This document shows, in pieces, positions 6,255-13,568 of a stretch of 13,677 nucleotides of DNA. Source of the stretch: JBOGJG01 sp050747825 (GTDB taxonomy: Bacteria > Acidobacteriota > UBA6911 > RPQK01 > JBOGJG01). The stretch spans positions 1 to 13,677 of the forward strand of contig JBOGJG010000118.1 in NCBI GenBank assembly GCA_050747825.1. Reading direction: 5' to 3'. The translations under genes were made by a program, and so were the position numbers. Numbering within the stretch: the stretch's first letter is position 1; each line of letters opens with the position of its first letter. The notes beneath the pieces are model-generated. The model saw only the letters and a program-made list of their open reading frames with translations. It was not told where the DNA came from and did no database searches.

Positions 6255-9200
6255 CTAAATCTCGATATCCCGGCGGCGGTCTTCAAACCAAGGGTAGATG
6301 GCTGGCAGGACCAGCAACGTGAGCAGTGTGGAAGTGACCAGGCCACCGATCACTACTGTAGCCAGGGGCCGTTGAACCTCAGCGCCGGCGCTGGTAGCCA
6401 GGGCCATCGGCACGAAGCCCAGGGAAGCCACCAGGGCGGTCATCAGTACCGGACGCAAGCGGACCAGGGCTCCCTGATAGGCCGCCTCGGCCGCCGAAGG
6501 GCCCGCCCATCTCATCTGATTGATGTAGGACACCAGCACCACTCCGTTGAGGACCGCCACTCCGAAGAGCGCAATAAAGCCGACTCCGGCGGAAATACTA
6601 AACGGCATCCCTCGCAAGAAAAGCGCGTAGATGCCTCCGGTAGCGGCGATTGGAACGTTGATGTAAATCAGCGCGGCCAGCCGGGCCGAATTGAACGTGG
6701 TATAGAGCAGCACGAAAATCAGGAACAGAGCCATGGGAACCACTATGGCCAGCCGCTGAGAAGCCCTCTGCAGGTTTTCAAACTGCCCACCCCATTCAAC
6801 CCAGTAACCAGTAGGAAGGTCAATGCGCGCCTCCACTGCTTGGCGGGCATCGGCCACAAAGCCGGCCAGGTCGCGACCTCGTACGTTGGCTTCTACCGAC
6901 AGGCGGCGATGAATGTTTTCTCGACTGACCTGAGCCGGTCCTTCTTCGGTGGTCAAAGTCGCCAGTTGGCTGAGCGGAATCAAGCGCCCTGCCGGATCGG
7001 CTACCTTTAAATTAGAGATCGTTTCCAAATCCGTCCGGTCCTGGGGCTGGAAGCGCACCTGAAGGAAAAAGCGCCGCTGGCCTTCCAGAATCTGGCCCAC
7101 GATGCGCCCGCCGATGGCACGCACGACATCCAGAACCTGCGAGGCATTGATGCCGTAGCGGGCAATGGCGCCCCGATCGATCCTGATGCGCAAATAGGGA
7201 AGGCCGGCCACCTGTTCGGCCTTTACTTCGGCGGCACCCGGAACGCCGCTCACCACGCGAACCACTTCATCCCCCAGCCGTTTGAGTTCGTATAGATCCT
7301 CACCATAAATTTGAATGGCAACATCGGACCGAACCCCTGCAATCAGCTCTTGAACACGCAACTCAATAGGTTGCGAATAGCTAAAGATGTTTCCAGGGAC
7401 CTGTTGCTTTAGGGCCGCATCCATCTTGGCAATCAGTTCTTCTTTGCTATCAGCGATCTCCCACTCCTCATGCGGCTTCAGAATCACGTAAATATCGCTG
7501 GTTTCCACTCCCATGGGATCGGTGGCGATTTCCGCCCGGCCGGTTCTTGAAACCACCGTGATGACTTCAGGAAAATCCTTCAAGACCGACTCGATCATCG
7601 TAGTCGATTCAATGGAGTCTTCCAGGGAAACGCTGGGAAGCCGCCAGGCCTGGAGCGCAATGGCTCCCTCGTCCAGACGGGGGATAAACTCAGCCCCCAT
7701 AAAGGGGACCAAGACCAGACTCGATGCGAAAACCAGCACGGCTATCGCCAGCGTGAGCTTGGGAAAGCGGATGGTGCGATTGAGGGCAGGAGTATAGATC
7801 CTCTTCGCCTTTCGGATCAGCCATGTATCTTGTTCCTTTTGCTTTCCCCGGAAGACGAACGAGGCCAGAACCGGCATCAGTGTGAGAGCCAGGATTAACG
7901 AGCCGACCAGGGCAAAGATCACCGTGAGGGCCATGGGGCGAAACATCTTTCCCTCCACTCCTCGCAAGGTCAGGATGGGCAGATAGACAATAATGATGAT
8001 CCCGACAGCAAAGGTGACCGGACGAGCCACTTCACGAGCGGCCTTCCGGATGACCTCCAGCTTGTTGGCCACTGCCTCAGAGCGCTCGGACAAATGCCGG
8101 ATGATGTTTTCGATAATCACCACCGAACCATCGACAATCAGTCCGAAATCAATCGCTCCCAGGCTCATGAGATTGCCGGATAATCCGAACTGGCGCATCC
8201 CGATGAAGGCAACCAGCATAGACAAGGGAATGGCCGAGGCTACGATGAGGCCGCCCCGAAAGCTTCCCAGCAGGAGAAGTAGCACGGCGATGACCAGCAG
8301 TCCGCCCTCGCTGAGGTTCTTGATGACGGTGTTAATGGTCTTTCGCACCAGTTCCGTTCGATCGTAGTAGGTGTGAATCGTCACTCCCGGAGGAAGTGAT
8401 TTTTTGATCTCCTCGATTTTGGCTTTAACCCGGTTCACCACCACGCGAGAATTTTGATCAATCAACATCATGACCACACCGGTTACGGCTTCGCCTTTGC
8501 CGTCCCGGGTGACCGCGCCTTGGCGCACCATGGGAGCGAATTTCACTTCGGCCACGTTCTTGACGTACATCGGCGTGCCGTCCTCATCAGCAGCCAAAAC
8601 GATATCCCCGATCTGCTTAAGGTCATCGATCAGACCCTCGCCGCGGACTAGATACTGCTCCTGGTTCTTCACGATGTAGGCGCCGCCGGCATTGGCATTG
8701 TTTGCTTCCAAGGCCTCAAACACCCGTTCGATAGGGATGTTGTAACTGATCAGTTTGTCTGGATCGACCTGTACTTCGTACGTCTTTAGCTCGCCGCCAT
8801 AGGAGTTCACTTCCACCACTCCGGGAACCGAGCGCAGTGTGAAAGCAATATCCCAATCCAAAATGCTGCGCAGTTCCATCAGGGAGTAACCTTGGCCCTT
8901 TACTTCAAACTGATAGATTTCGCCCAGGCCGGTGCTGATGGGTCCCATTTCAGGAGTTCCAAAGCCTTCGGGAATGGCCTCGCGAGCTTGGGGCAGCCGC
9001 TCCATTACCAGCTGGCGAGCAAAATAGATATCCATTCCTTCTTTAAAGTAGACCGTGACGGCCGAAAGACCGAAGCGCGAGACTGAACGGATGCTTTCTA
9101 TACCCGGGAGGCCGCTCATGGCCGTCTCTACCGGAAAAGTTATGAACTGTTCTACTTCCAACGGGCTTAGGCCCGGTGCATTGGTCAAGATCTGCACCTG

Positions 9201-9332
9201 GTTGGGAGTCACGTCCGGAACGGCATCGATGGGCAGGTTCAACATGGCGTAGACTCCGGCTCCGATCAGCAGAAGGACTAGAACAACAATCAAGAAACGG
9301 TTGTCCAGAGAAAAATCGATTAATCTGTGCAT
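6255..9332 (-). CDS. czcA: CzcA-like heavy-metal efflux RND pump (HME family)
   Basis: 1025-residue inner-membrane proton-driven pump. The N-terminus shows the first span followed by LPIDAVPDVTPNQVQI, a hallmark of heavy-metal RND pumps. In the fourth span, GAIDFGLIVDGSVVIIEN places Asp395, Asp401 and Glu408 with the same spacing as Asp402, Asp408 and Glu415 of CzcA. The first Asp is the one replaced in the Cu(I)/Ag(I) pump CusA, so a divalent-cation substrate (Zn, Co, Cd or Ni) is more likely than Cu(I). Two repeated halves, each with a large periplasmic region, are present, and the C-terminus ends normally after the last span (LLVLPAIYPWF). No frameshift is seen. ATG at 9332 lies 3 bases after the adaptor's stop codon, so it is the last gene of the operon. 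Its 3' end converges on the di-haem gene with 49 bases between and no obvious terminator hairpin. Exact metal specificity is uncertain. Confidence 0.9.
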   Translation of the reverse strand: MHRLIDFSLDNRFLIVVLVLLLIGAGVYAMLNLPIDAVPDVTPNQVQILTNAPGLSPLEVEQFITFPVETAMSGLPGIESIRSVSRFGLSAVTVYFKEGMDIYFARQLVMERLPQAREAIPEGFGTPEMGPISTGLGEIYQFEVKGQGYSLMELRSILDWDIAFTLRSVPGVVEVNSYGGELKTYEVQVDPDKLISYNIPIERVFEALEANNANAGGAYIVKNQEQYLVRGEGLIDDLKQIGDIVLAADEDGTPMYVKNVAEVKFAPMVRQGAVTRDGKGEAVTGVVMMLIDQNSRVVVNRVKAKIEEIKKSLPPGVTIHTYYDRTELVRKTINTVIKNLSEGGLLVIAVLLLLLGSFRGGLIVASAIPLSMLVAFIGMRQFGLSGNLMSLGAIDFGLIVDGSVVIIENIIRHLSERSEAVANKLEVIRKAAREVARPVTFAVGIIIIVYLPILTLRGVEGKMFRPMALTVIFALVGSLILALTLMPVLASFVFRGKQKEQDTWLIRKAKRIYTPALNRTIRFPKLTLAIAVLVFASSLVLVPFMGAEFIPRLDEGAIALQAWRLPSVSLEDSIESTTMIESVLKDFPEVITVVSRTGRAEIATDPMGVETSDIYVILKPHEEWEIADSKEELIAKMDAALKQQVPGNIFSYSQPIELRVQELIAGVRSDVAIQIYGEDLYELKRLGDEVVRVVSGVPGAAEVKAEQVAGLPYLRIRIDRGAIARYGINASQVLDVVRAIGGRIVGQILEGQRRFFLQVRFQPQDRTDLETISNLKVADPAGRLIPLSQLATLTTEEGPAQVSRENIHRRLSVEANVRGRDLAGFVADARQAVEARIDLPTGYWVEWGGQFENLQRASQRLAIVVPMALFLIFVLLYTTFNSARLAALIYINVPIAATGGIYALFLRGMPFSISAGVGFIALFGVAVLNGVVLVSYINQMRWAGPSAAEAAYQGALVRLRPVLMTALVASLGFVPMALATSAGAEVQRPLATVVIGGLVTSTLLTLLVLPAIYPWFEDRRRDIEI

Positions 9333-9335
9333 GGC

Positions 9336-10589
9336 TCAATGTCCGTGTCCTACTTCGATTTCAGAGCGCTTCAGGGCTGATTTCAGATAAAAGCTCCCAT
9401 CGGCAACTACCGGAATCCCTTCGGCCAGGCCGGTCACTTCAATCCAACCGTCCGCACTTCTCCCCGTCTGGACGGTCTTTTTTCGAAAGCGTGCCCGTCC
9501 TTCAGCGATGAACATGACCTCTTGATTGTCGATGTTCTGAATGGCGGACTCAGGAACCGCCACCGCGCTCACCAGACGAGCCGAAGGGATTTTGATTGAG
9601 ACGAACATCTCCAGCTTCAGAAGACCGGCAGGATTGGGGACGATCGTGCGAGCCTTGGCCGTACGGGTCTTGCTGTCCAGAACATCGCTCATGTAGGTCA
9701 GCCGGCCTTCGAATATCTGACCGGCGTATGAAGAACTCTGGACTTCTACTGGTTGGCCTTCCCTCACGAATCCGAGATCTTTCTCGTAGATATCGGCTAG
9801 TACCCAGACCGTGCTTACATCCGCCAGGGTCATCAGTTCGCGCGAAGAATCCACCAATTCTCCTTCAGCCACGTCGTAGCCGATAATGACTCCCGAGAAG
9901 GGCGCCCGAAGCACGCCGTGGCTGGCGGTTCGGTGTCCTGCCGAGTTGCTCGCATCGAGTTGTTTGATCTGCTGATCGGAAAGGCCGAAGCGGTGCAGCT
10001 TTTCTTCTGTCCGCGCCATCTCGGCCCGCCGGCTTTCCACCATTGCTTGGGTATTTTTGAATTGTGCTTCGCGAAGCTCGACTTCCTTTTGGGCAATCGC
10101 CTGCACATCCAACAGCTCCACACCGCGTTCCCAGAATTTCTTGGCCATCTCCATCTCCGAGAGATACTTCTGTAGTTGGGCCTTTTGGCTCAGGTATTCC
10201 CCTATCAACTCCCCCAGTTCAATGTTGTCGTATTGAAGCAGGGCCTGCCCCTGCCGGACCCGGTCGCCCCGGAGAACGTATACTTTCTCAACCACGCCGC
10301 GGGCCAGCGGCCGGATGTGCGCGATGCGCGATTCGTCCGGCGAGACCACGCCGGTCGTCTCCAGATATTCCTGAAGCTCAATCCTTTTGCTCTCCATGAC
10401 CCGGATGTTGGCCTTGCGGATCGCTTCGGGAGTAAGTTCCACTGTATCTGTTGGAAGCTCCTGACTATGCTCATCGGCATGGGTCTCCTTCAGGTTGGCT
10501 GCTTGATCGCCGCAGGCCTGCAAGGCCAAGCTCAGCAGGATTAGAGCGATGATTTGAAGAGCACGTACATACTTGCCTCTTTTTCTCAT
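9336..10589 (-). CDS. czcB: CzcB-like periplasmic adaptor (membrane fusion) lipoprotein
   Basis: 417 residues. The signal peptide ends in a lipobox-like LSLALQAC, so Cys26 is the likely lipidated residue and the protein is anchored to the inner membrane. It then shows adaptor features in order: a beta-barrel/lipoyl start (GVVSPDESRIAHIRPLARG and VEKVYVLRGDRVRQGQ), a helical hairpin from about residue 125 to 220 (EYLSQKAQLQKYLSEMEMA onward), the return lipoyl half (LRAPFSGVIIGYDVAEGELV) and a barrel (VWVLADIYEKDLGFVREGQ). His/acidic residues just after the anchor (ETHADEHSQE) and the terminal VGHGH are possible metal-binding tails. Adaptors of this kind connect the RND pump to the TolC-like channel and may hand metal to the pump. 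It lies 2 bases from the upstream channel gene and 3 from the pump gene. Confidence 0.9.
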   Translation of the reverse strand: MRKRGKYVRALQIIALILLSLALQACGDQAANLKETHADEHSQELPTDTVELTPEAIRKANIRVMESKRIELQEYLETTGVVSPDESRIAHIRPLARGVVEKVYVLRGDRVRQGQALLQYDNIELGELIGEYLSQKAQLQKYLSEMEMAKKFWERGVELLDVQAIAQKEVELREAQFKNTQAMVESRRAEMARTEEKLHRFGLSDQQIKQLDASNSAGHRTASHGVLRAPFSGVIIGYDVAEGELVDSSRELMTLADVSTVWVLADIYEKDLGFVREGQPVEVQSSSYAGQIFEGRLTYMSDVLDSKTRTAKARTIVPNPAGLLKLEMFVSIKIPSARLVSAVAVPESAIQNIDNQEVMFIAEGRARFRKKTVQTGRSADGWIEVTGLAEGIPVVADGSFYLKSALKRSEIEVGHGH

Positions 10590-10591
10590 GG

Positions 10592-11845
10592 CTATAGATC
10601 CTCCCCAATCGCCAGTTCCAAGCCGGCGCGACTGATCTCAGAGTCGTAAAGAGTCCGGTTATAGAGCAGGACCGTTTCGGCGTAAGTGCGTTGAGCATCC
10701 AGGAATTCGATCAAGGAGGCTTCTCCCAGACGATAGGCTGACTCAGTGATCTCTCTGGCCTGCAGCGCTTTCTCCAGATATTCCCCTTCCAGGGCAGCAA
10801 TCCGCAGAGCTGTTCCACCTAATTGCTGGACTGCCAGCTCTACCTCCTTAAAGACTTTGATTTCCTTAAATCGAGCAGCGGATTGCTCCCGCCGTCCTTC
10901 GGCTTGCGCGCGGTAGATCGGTCCCTCATTCCGGTTGAACACGAACAAGGGCATATCGATCCCGATAAGGGGACCCCCAATCCCCAGTTCTCGTTGGTAG
11001 CCGCCAAACGCCCAAATATTTGGAGTTGAGCGCGCTTTTTCCAACTCGATGGCCGAAGCCTGCCTGATCACCCGGGCACGCTGAGCCGCGAGATCCGGCC
11101 GCTCCCGGACCGCTATCTCTTTAAGGAGAGCAAGAGGCGGCGGGACAAAATCCGCACTGAAGCGATCTACCGCTTCAAAGTTCTGGTTGAAACCGGTCCT
11201 GCCCAGCAGCGCCAGTAACTGCGTCTTGGCATTCTGCAGTTGCACTTCGGCGTTTACCACGTCTGCAAAGAACGGATACTGTGCCGCTTGGGTGCGACGC
11301 AGCTCACCACCCGAAATCTCCCCCTGCTCAAAGCGAGCTTGGTTTAAGCGGACTACTTCTTCCATTTGCTCCAGGATTTCGCGGCCGATCCCGAGGTCCT
11401 CCTGAGCCAGGACCACTTGGTAGTAAACCTGTTTGAGATCAAATAGAAGGCGCCGGTGCAGATCGGCCGTCTCTATCGATGCGATCTCAGCATCGGCCTG
11501 TTCCACACGGACCCGTTTTTGTCGCTTTCCAGCCGTCAGGATTTCCTGTCGAAAAAGAATCGATGGCTGTAAGCGGCTGAGAAAGGGACCGCGGTTGGAA
11601 TCCAGGACAAGGCCCTCCGAGCCCAGCGAAAAGGTCGGATTGGGATATTTCTCCGCCTCAATGATATCTGCGCGTTCAACCTCAATCTCCAGATTTTTAG
11701 TCTGCAGTTGCGGATTGAAGCGGAGCAGGGCTTTGGCCGCCTCGATCGTTAATTGGGCAGGTATTTGGGGCTGGTCTTCTTGAGCTGCGAGATCATGCAT
11801 GCCCCCGGCCAGAATTATCAAAATAAGTAAACTTCTCGAGTACAT
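10592..11845 (-). CDS. czcC: CzcC-like outer-membrane channel protein (TolC/OMF family)
   Basis: 417 residues. The signal peptide is about residues 1-21 (SLLILIILAGGM, cleavage after LAA before QEDQPQIP). The mature protein has the two-repeat, long-helix organisation of outer-membrane efflux factors: LTIEAAKALLRFNPQL at the start of repeat one, AEKYPNPTFSLGSEGL before the first barrel strands, and EITESAYRLGEASLIEFLD, the typical second-repeat helix, with AQRTYAETVLLYNRT after it. These proteins trimerise into the channel through which the pump expels metal. GAGGA about eight bases before the ATG is a good ribosome binding site. It is the first gene of the tight three-gene pump cluster, 147 bases downstream of the small Cys/His-rich gene. 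Confidence 0.9.
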   Translation of the reverse strand: MYSRSLLILIILAGGMHDLAAQEDQPQIPAQLTIEAAKALLRFNPQLQTKNLEIEVERADIIEAEKYPNPTFSLGSEGLVLDSNRGPFLSRLQPSILFRQEILTAGKRQKRVRVEQADAEIASIETADLHRRLLFDLKQVYYQVVLAQEDLGIGREILEQMEEVVRLNQARFEQGEISGGELRRTQAAQYPFFADVVNAEVQLQNAKTQLLALLGRTGFNQNFEAVDRFSADFVPPPLALLKEIAVRERPDLAAQRARVIRQASAIELEKARSTPNIWAFGGYQRELGIGGPLIGIDMPLFVFNRNEGPIYRAQAEGRREQSAARFKEIKVFKEVELAVQQLGGTALRIAALEGEYLEKALQAREITESAYRLGEASLIEFLDAQRTYAETVLLYNRTLYDSEISRAGLELAIGEDL

Positions 11846-12008
11846 GAGTTTTCATCCTCATAGACACAACGGCATTTGTTTCCACCACGGATATGCCGCC
11901 GAATTAAGTGGTTCCTGATGGAGTTTGACTTGGCCGCGACTTCGGAAAAGCCAACTCTCCAGACCAGGATGTTTTAGTCACTCAGGACGGGATTACTCGA
12001 AAGAGTAA
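11846..12008. other. Intergenic stretch between the small Cys/His protein and the CzcC-like gene
   Basis: I find no gene here. A perfect 6-bp stem, TTACTC (11993-11998) and GAGTAA (12003-12008), closes on GAAA on the + strand and on TTTC in the minus-strand RNA, and includes the stop codon of the small gene. CGGCAT (11871-11876) and ATGCCG (11893-11898) form another 6-bp inverted repeat ahead of the czcC start. Either could be an attenuator or operator, but both are short enough to occur by chance. Confidence 0.2.
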
Positions 12009-12364
12009 GGGGGATGAAAAAGGCCTTCAGGATAGACTGGGTCTAAAAAGTGGATGGCCAGCGGAAGGTCGCGTTCTGTTATTTCTATCGCCAGATCCAC
12101 CGCTTCAGTGGCTACAACTACGGTGGAGTGCAGGATGCAGAAATGGATGTGGTTGGGTTGGGATTTAGGGGAAGCGCCTGGTTTTTCAAAGCCGTCTTTC
12201 AGAAGGCAATCATCTTCCATGACATGGGGAACCGCTTTCGCAGTTACAGAGTTTTCAGGAGAGGGTCCGCAAAAGAAGCAGAGATACTGGTCGATAACGG
12301 GTATTCCTATAAGCGCCATAAGGAGAGTTAGCGCCCAAAACTTTTGCCTCTTACTGGAAATCAC
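11993..12364 (-). CDS. Small exported Cys/His-rich protein leading the czc operon
   Basis: 123 residues; I do not recognise it as a named family. It has a basic N-terminus and a hydrophobic segment at residues 9-31, so it is exported or membrane-anchored. Candidate metal ligands are Cys29 and Cys32 (CFFC) at the end of that segment, Cys53, and a compact HIHFCILH motif (His72, His74, Cys76, His79). The C-terminus ends in FHPPYSFE. Position, size, signal sequence and His/Cys content recall CzcI, the small periplasmic protein ahead of czcCBA in Cupriavidus, but there is no clear alignment, so I give no symbol. The start is GTG at 12364 without a Shine-Dalgarno sequence; a promoter-like -10 box six bases before it would make the mRNA leaderless. 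An internal ATG at residue 16 is an alternative but would lose part of the signal. Confidence 0.6.
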   Translation of the reverse strand: MISSKRQKFWALTLLMALIGIPVIDQYLCFFCGPSPENSVTAKAVPHVMEDDCLLKDGFEKPGASPKSQPNHIHFCILHSTVVVATEAVDLAIEITERDLPLAIHFLDPVYPEGLFHPPYSFE

Positions 12365-12370
12365 GAAGCG

Positions 12371-12400
12371 AGTGTATCACTCTTAGACTTCGGCCCGCAA
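12371..12400 (-). promoter_or_regulatory. Candidate promoter of the czc-like operon
   Basis: Read on the minus strand, TTGCGG (12400-12395) and TACACT (12376-12371) are separated by 18 bases. The -10 box ends six bases before the GTG start at 12364, which would give a leaderless transcript. The -35 and -10 matches are moderate, and no other candidate upstream is better. Confidence 0.3.
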
Positions 12401-12410
12401 CCAAGCCTGG

Positions 12411-12448
12411 AATAAGCTTTTTCTTATCACTCGCGGCGTGAGCTTATT
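12411..12448. promoter_or_regulatory. Inverted repeat upstream of the czc promoter, candidate operator
   Basis: AATAAGCT (12411-12418) and AGCTTATT (12441-12448) are perfect 8-bp inverted arms with 22 bases between them. Inside, ATAAG (12412-12416) and CTTAT (12423-12427) form a second, smaller dyad. The site lies just upstream of the candidate -35 box, where an activator would bind. It does not match the metal-regulator operators I know. Confidence 0.35.
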
Positions 12449-12467
12449 GGCCGATCTACGTTCATTG

Positions 12468-12502
12468 CGATCACGGAGATGACCGAACTGGGTTTGTGAT
12501 CG
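12468..12502. repeat. Second inverted repeat in the czc upstream region
   Basis: CGATCAC (12468-12474) and GTGATCG (12496-12502) are perfect 7-bp inverted arms with a 21-base spacer. The rest of the 227-base gap between the two minus-strand operons (12365-12591) shows no gene and no convincing terminator. Confidence 0.25.
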
Positions 12503-12591
12503 GTGCTTATCGGATTCGTACTCAAAGCTCAACCGACCCTCGTTTCTCCTCCCCTGCTCGATTTACCTGTTTACAGCCGCCGGCTTTCGCC

Positions 12592-12945
12592 CTATGGATT
12601 TCCTGAATTTCGCTTGAGAGCGGCGAGGATTCCGTAATAAAGAAATTCTTTTTTCAGCGAATCCAGGATCCGATCGTCCGGTCTCGCATCGAGAAGCACC
12701 ACACAAAGCTCCTCGCGAAGACGGGCGATCTCACGCCGTTTCGGTCCCTTCCACCTTGGGTCGGTTAAGGTCAGATCGATTAACTCGAGTAATCGCTCAA
12801 AGGCCTTCTCAAAGCGTGCTTGGTCCTGCTTTCTGTGCCAACTGATGGCGCGCTCCACTTCGCTCCCGATGTTGGCCAGTTGTTCCGCCCAAGAGAAACG
12901 GAACCACCCCCCCGAAGCCATATAGCGGTGTTGATATTCCGTCAT
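12592..12945 (-). CDS. Small helical protein of unknown function, partner of the DUF5674 gene
   Basis: 117 residues, predicted mostly helical and soluble, with no signal peptide. Conserved-looking parts are GGWFRFSWAEQLANIGSEVE, a helix with AFERLLELIDLTLTDPRW, and a basic helix EIARLREELCVVLLD. I recall similar short proteins of unknown function in varied bacteria and archaea but cannot name the family. The ATG overlaps the stop of the DUF5674 gene by four bases (ATGA), so the two are translated from one mRNA and almost certainly work together. Small size, tight coupling and helical content fit a toxin-antitoxin or HEPN-like partner, but no HEPN catalytic R-x4-6-H motif is evident, so this is speculation. 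Confidence 0.65.
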   Translation of the reverse strand: MTEYQHRYMASGGWFRFSWAEQLANIGSEVERAISWHRKQDQARFEKAFERLLELIDLTLTDPRWKGPKRREIARLREELCVVLLDARPDDRILDSLKKEFLYYGILAALKRNSGNP

Positions 12946-13301
12946 GTCACCAGCCCATTGACGATTTCGATGATCTTTAATCGAATCGCTTCATCCTCGA
13001 CGGACCGAGAGCGATTGCCCTGGCTCGGCCGGATATTAATCACGGAATCGAATTCAACCCACTGCTCTCGGGGCAGGTCGGTGTAAATGTTGATTCCCCA
13101 TAAGTCCGCTTGTTCAGATCCTCGGTCAAGGAGAAAAGCCTCTTCGTCTGAATGCAATTCTGCGCCAACCGCCATTGTTTTCAAGTTTACATCCACAACT
13201 GTCTTAACCATGTCTCCGAACCCCGTCTTGGCAATTGCAGAAAGTTCGTCTTTAGAGATCGATGACGAGATCAAGACAATGCCCCGTGCGGATTCATTCA
13301 T
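12942..13301 (-). CDS. DUF5674 family protein
   Basis: 120 residues from ATG 13301. The sequence matches what I recall of DUF5674: GFGDMVKTVVDV, MAVGAELHSDEEAFLL, LWGINIYTD, then VEFDSVINIRPSQGNRSRSVED and a C-terminal IIEIVNGL. The conserved His, Asp and Glu in ELHSDEE and the Asn/Arg in RPSQGNRSR look like active-site or ligand residues, but the family has no established function. A longer frame begins at 13343; I chose 13301 because family members start just before the I/VLISSSIS strand and the extra residues look unrelated. TATACT on the minus strand at 13321-13316 is a possible -10 box that falls inside that longer frame, which also supports the shorter start. No strong ribosome binding site is seen. 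It forms a coupled pair with the next gene. Confidence 0.75.
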   Translation of the reverse strand: MNESARGIVLISSSISKDELSAIAKTGFGDMVKTVVDVNLKTMAVGAELHSDEEAFLLDRGSEQADLWGINIYTDLPREQWVEFDSVINIRPSQGNRSRSVEDEAIRLKIIEIVNGLVT

Positions 13302-13462
13302 AGAAGCAACGGCCGAGTATACACCATGAAACACGAGCGCCATCGCTGGGCTGCTTTTCGCGTGCCCACCTTTAGCGGCCTGTGGTAAAAGTCCTGAGGG
13401 GCCGTGCGCCAGGGGATTGCCGCCGCCGGCTGCGTTGTTCGTCGTCGTCGATGCTGTAGCAT
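13298..13462 (-). CDS. Short ORF inside the inverted-repeat element, with a strong ribosome binding site
   Basis: 54 residues, very basic at the start (MLQHRRRRTTQPAAA). AGGAGG at 13474-13469 sits six bases before the ATG, the best ribosome binding site in this part of the window. The frame runs through the left arm of the inverted repeat (WRTAPQDFY is encoded there) and overlaps the DUF5674 promoter region and start codon. I recognise no domain. It may be the residual 5' end of a transposase gene carried by the element, or a chance frame. Low confidence that it is expressed. Confidence 0.2.
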   Translation of the reverse strand: MLQHRRRRTTQPAAAIPWRTAPQDFYHRPLKVGTRKAAQRWRSCFMVYTRPLLL

Positions 13463-13540
13463 CGCCTTCCTCCTCTCGCCTTGCCGGACGACGCCACTTC
13501 CCTGGCGCACGGCCCCTCAGGACTTTTACAGGCTGTTAGC
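13372..13540. mobile_element. MITE-like inverted-repeat element
   Basis: The arms 13385-13414 and 13500-13529 are perfect 30-bp inverted repeats (each reads GTAAAAGTCCTGAGGGGCCG and onward when oriented inward from the left). Outside them the similarity continues imperfectly: GCCTGTGGTAAAAG on the left against GCCTGTAAAAG on the right. The 85-base centre contains further complementary pieces, CGTCGTC with GACGACG, and CGATGCT (gt) AGCATCG at about 13449-13464. The whole unit can therefore fold as one long hairpin. TTAGC occurs at 13372-13376 and 13536-13540 and may be a 5-bp target-site duplication, although the ends are not aligned to the base. Perfect long terminal repeats around a short centre without a transposase are typical of MITEs or end-to-end IS remnants. 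A large regulatory hairpin is the alternative. Confidence 0.55.
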
Positions 13541-13568
13541 AAGCGACGCCCAAAAATCGGCGCCACAT

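Noticed and set aside
6207..7010. Plus-strand open frame of 267 codons opposite the pump gene
   Set aside because: Its composition is rich in Gln, His and Gly, typical of an antisense frame, while the minus strand encodes an unmistakable RND pump.
13430..13448. Triplet run GTTGTTCGTCGTCGTCG considered as a microsatellite or CRISPR-like repeat
   Set aside because: Too short, with no spacers; it is part of the hairpin element.
13368..13545. Inverted repeat considered as an integron attC site
   Set aside because: The expected GTTRRRY/RYYYAAC core sites are not present at the ends, and the arms are far longer and more perfect than attC arms.
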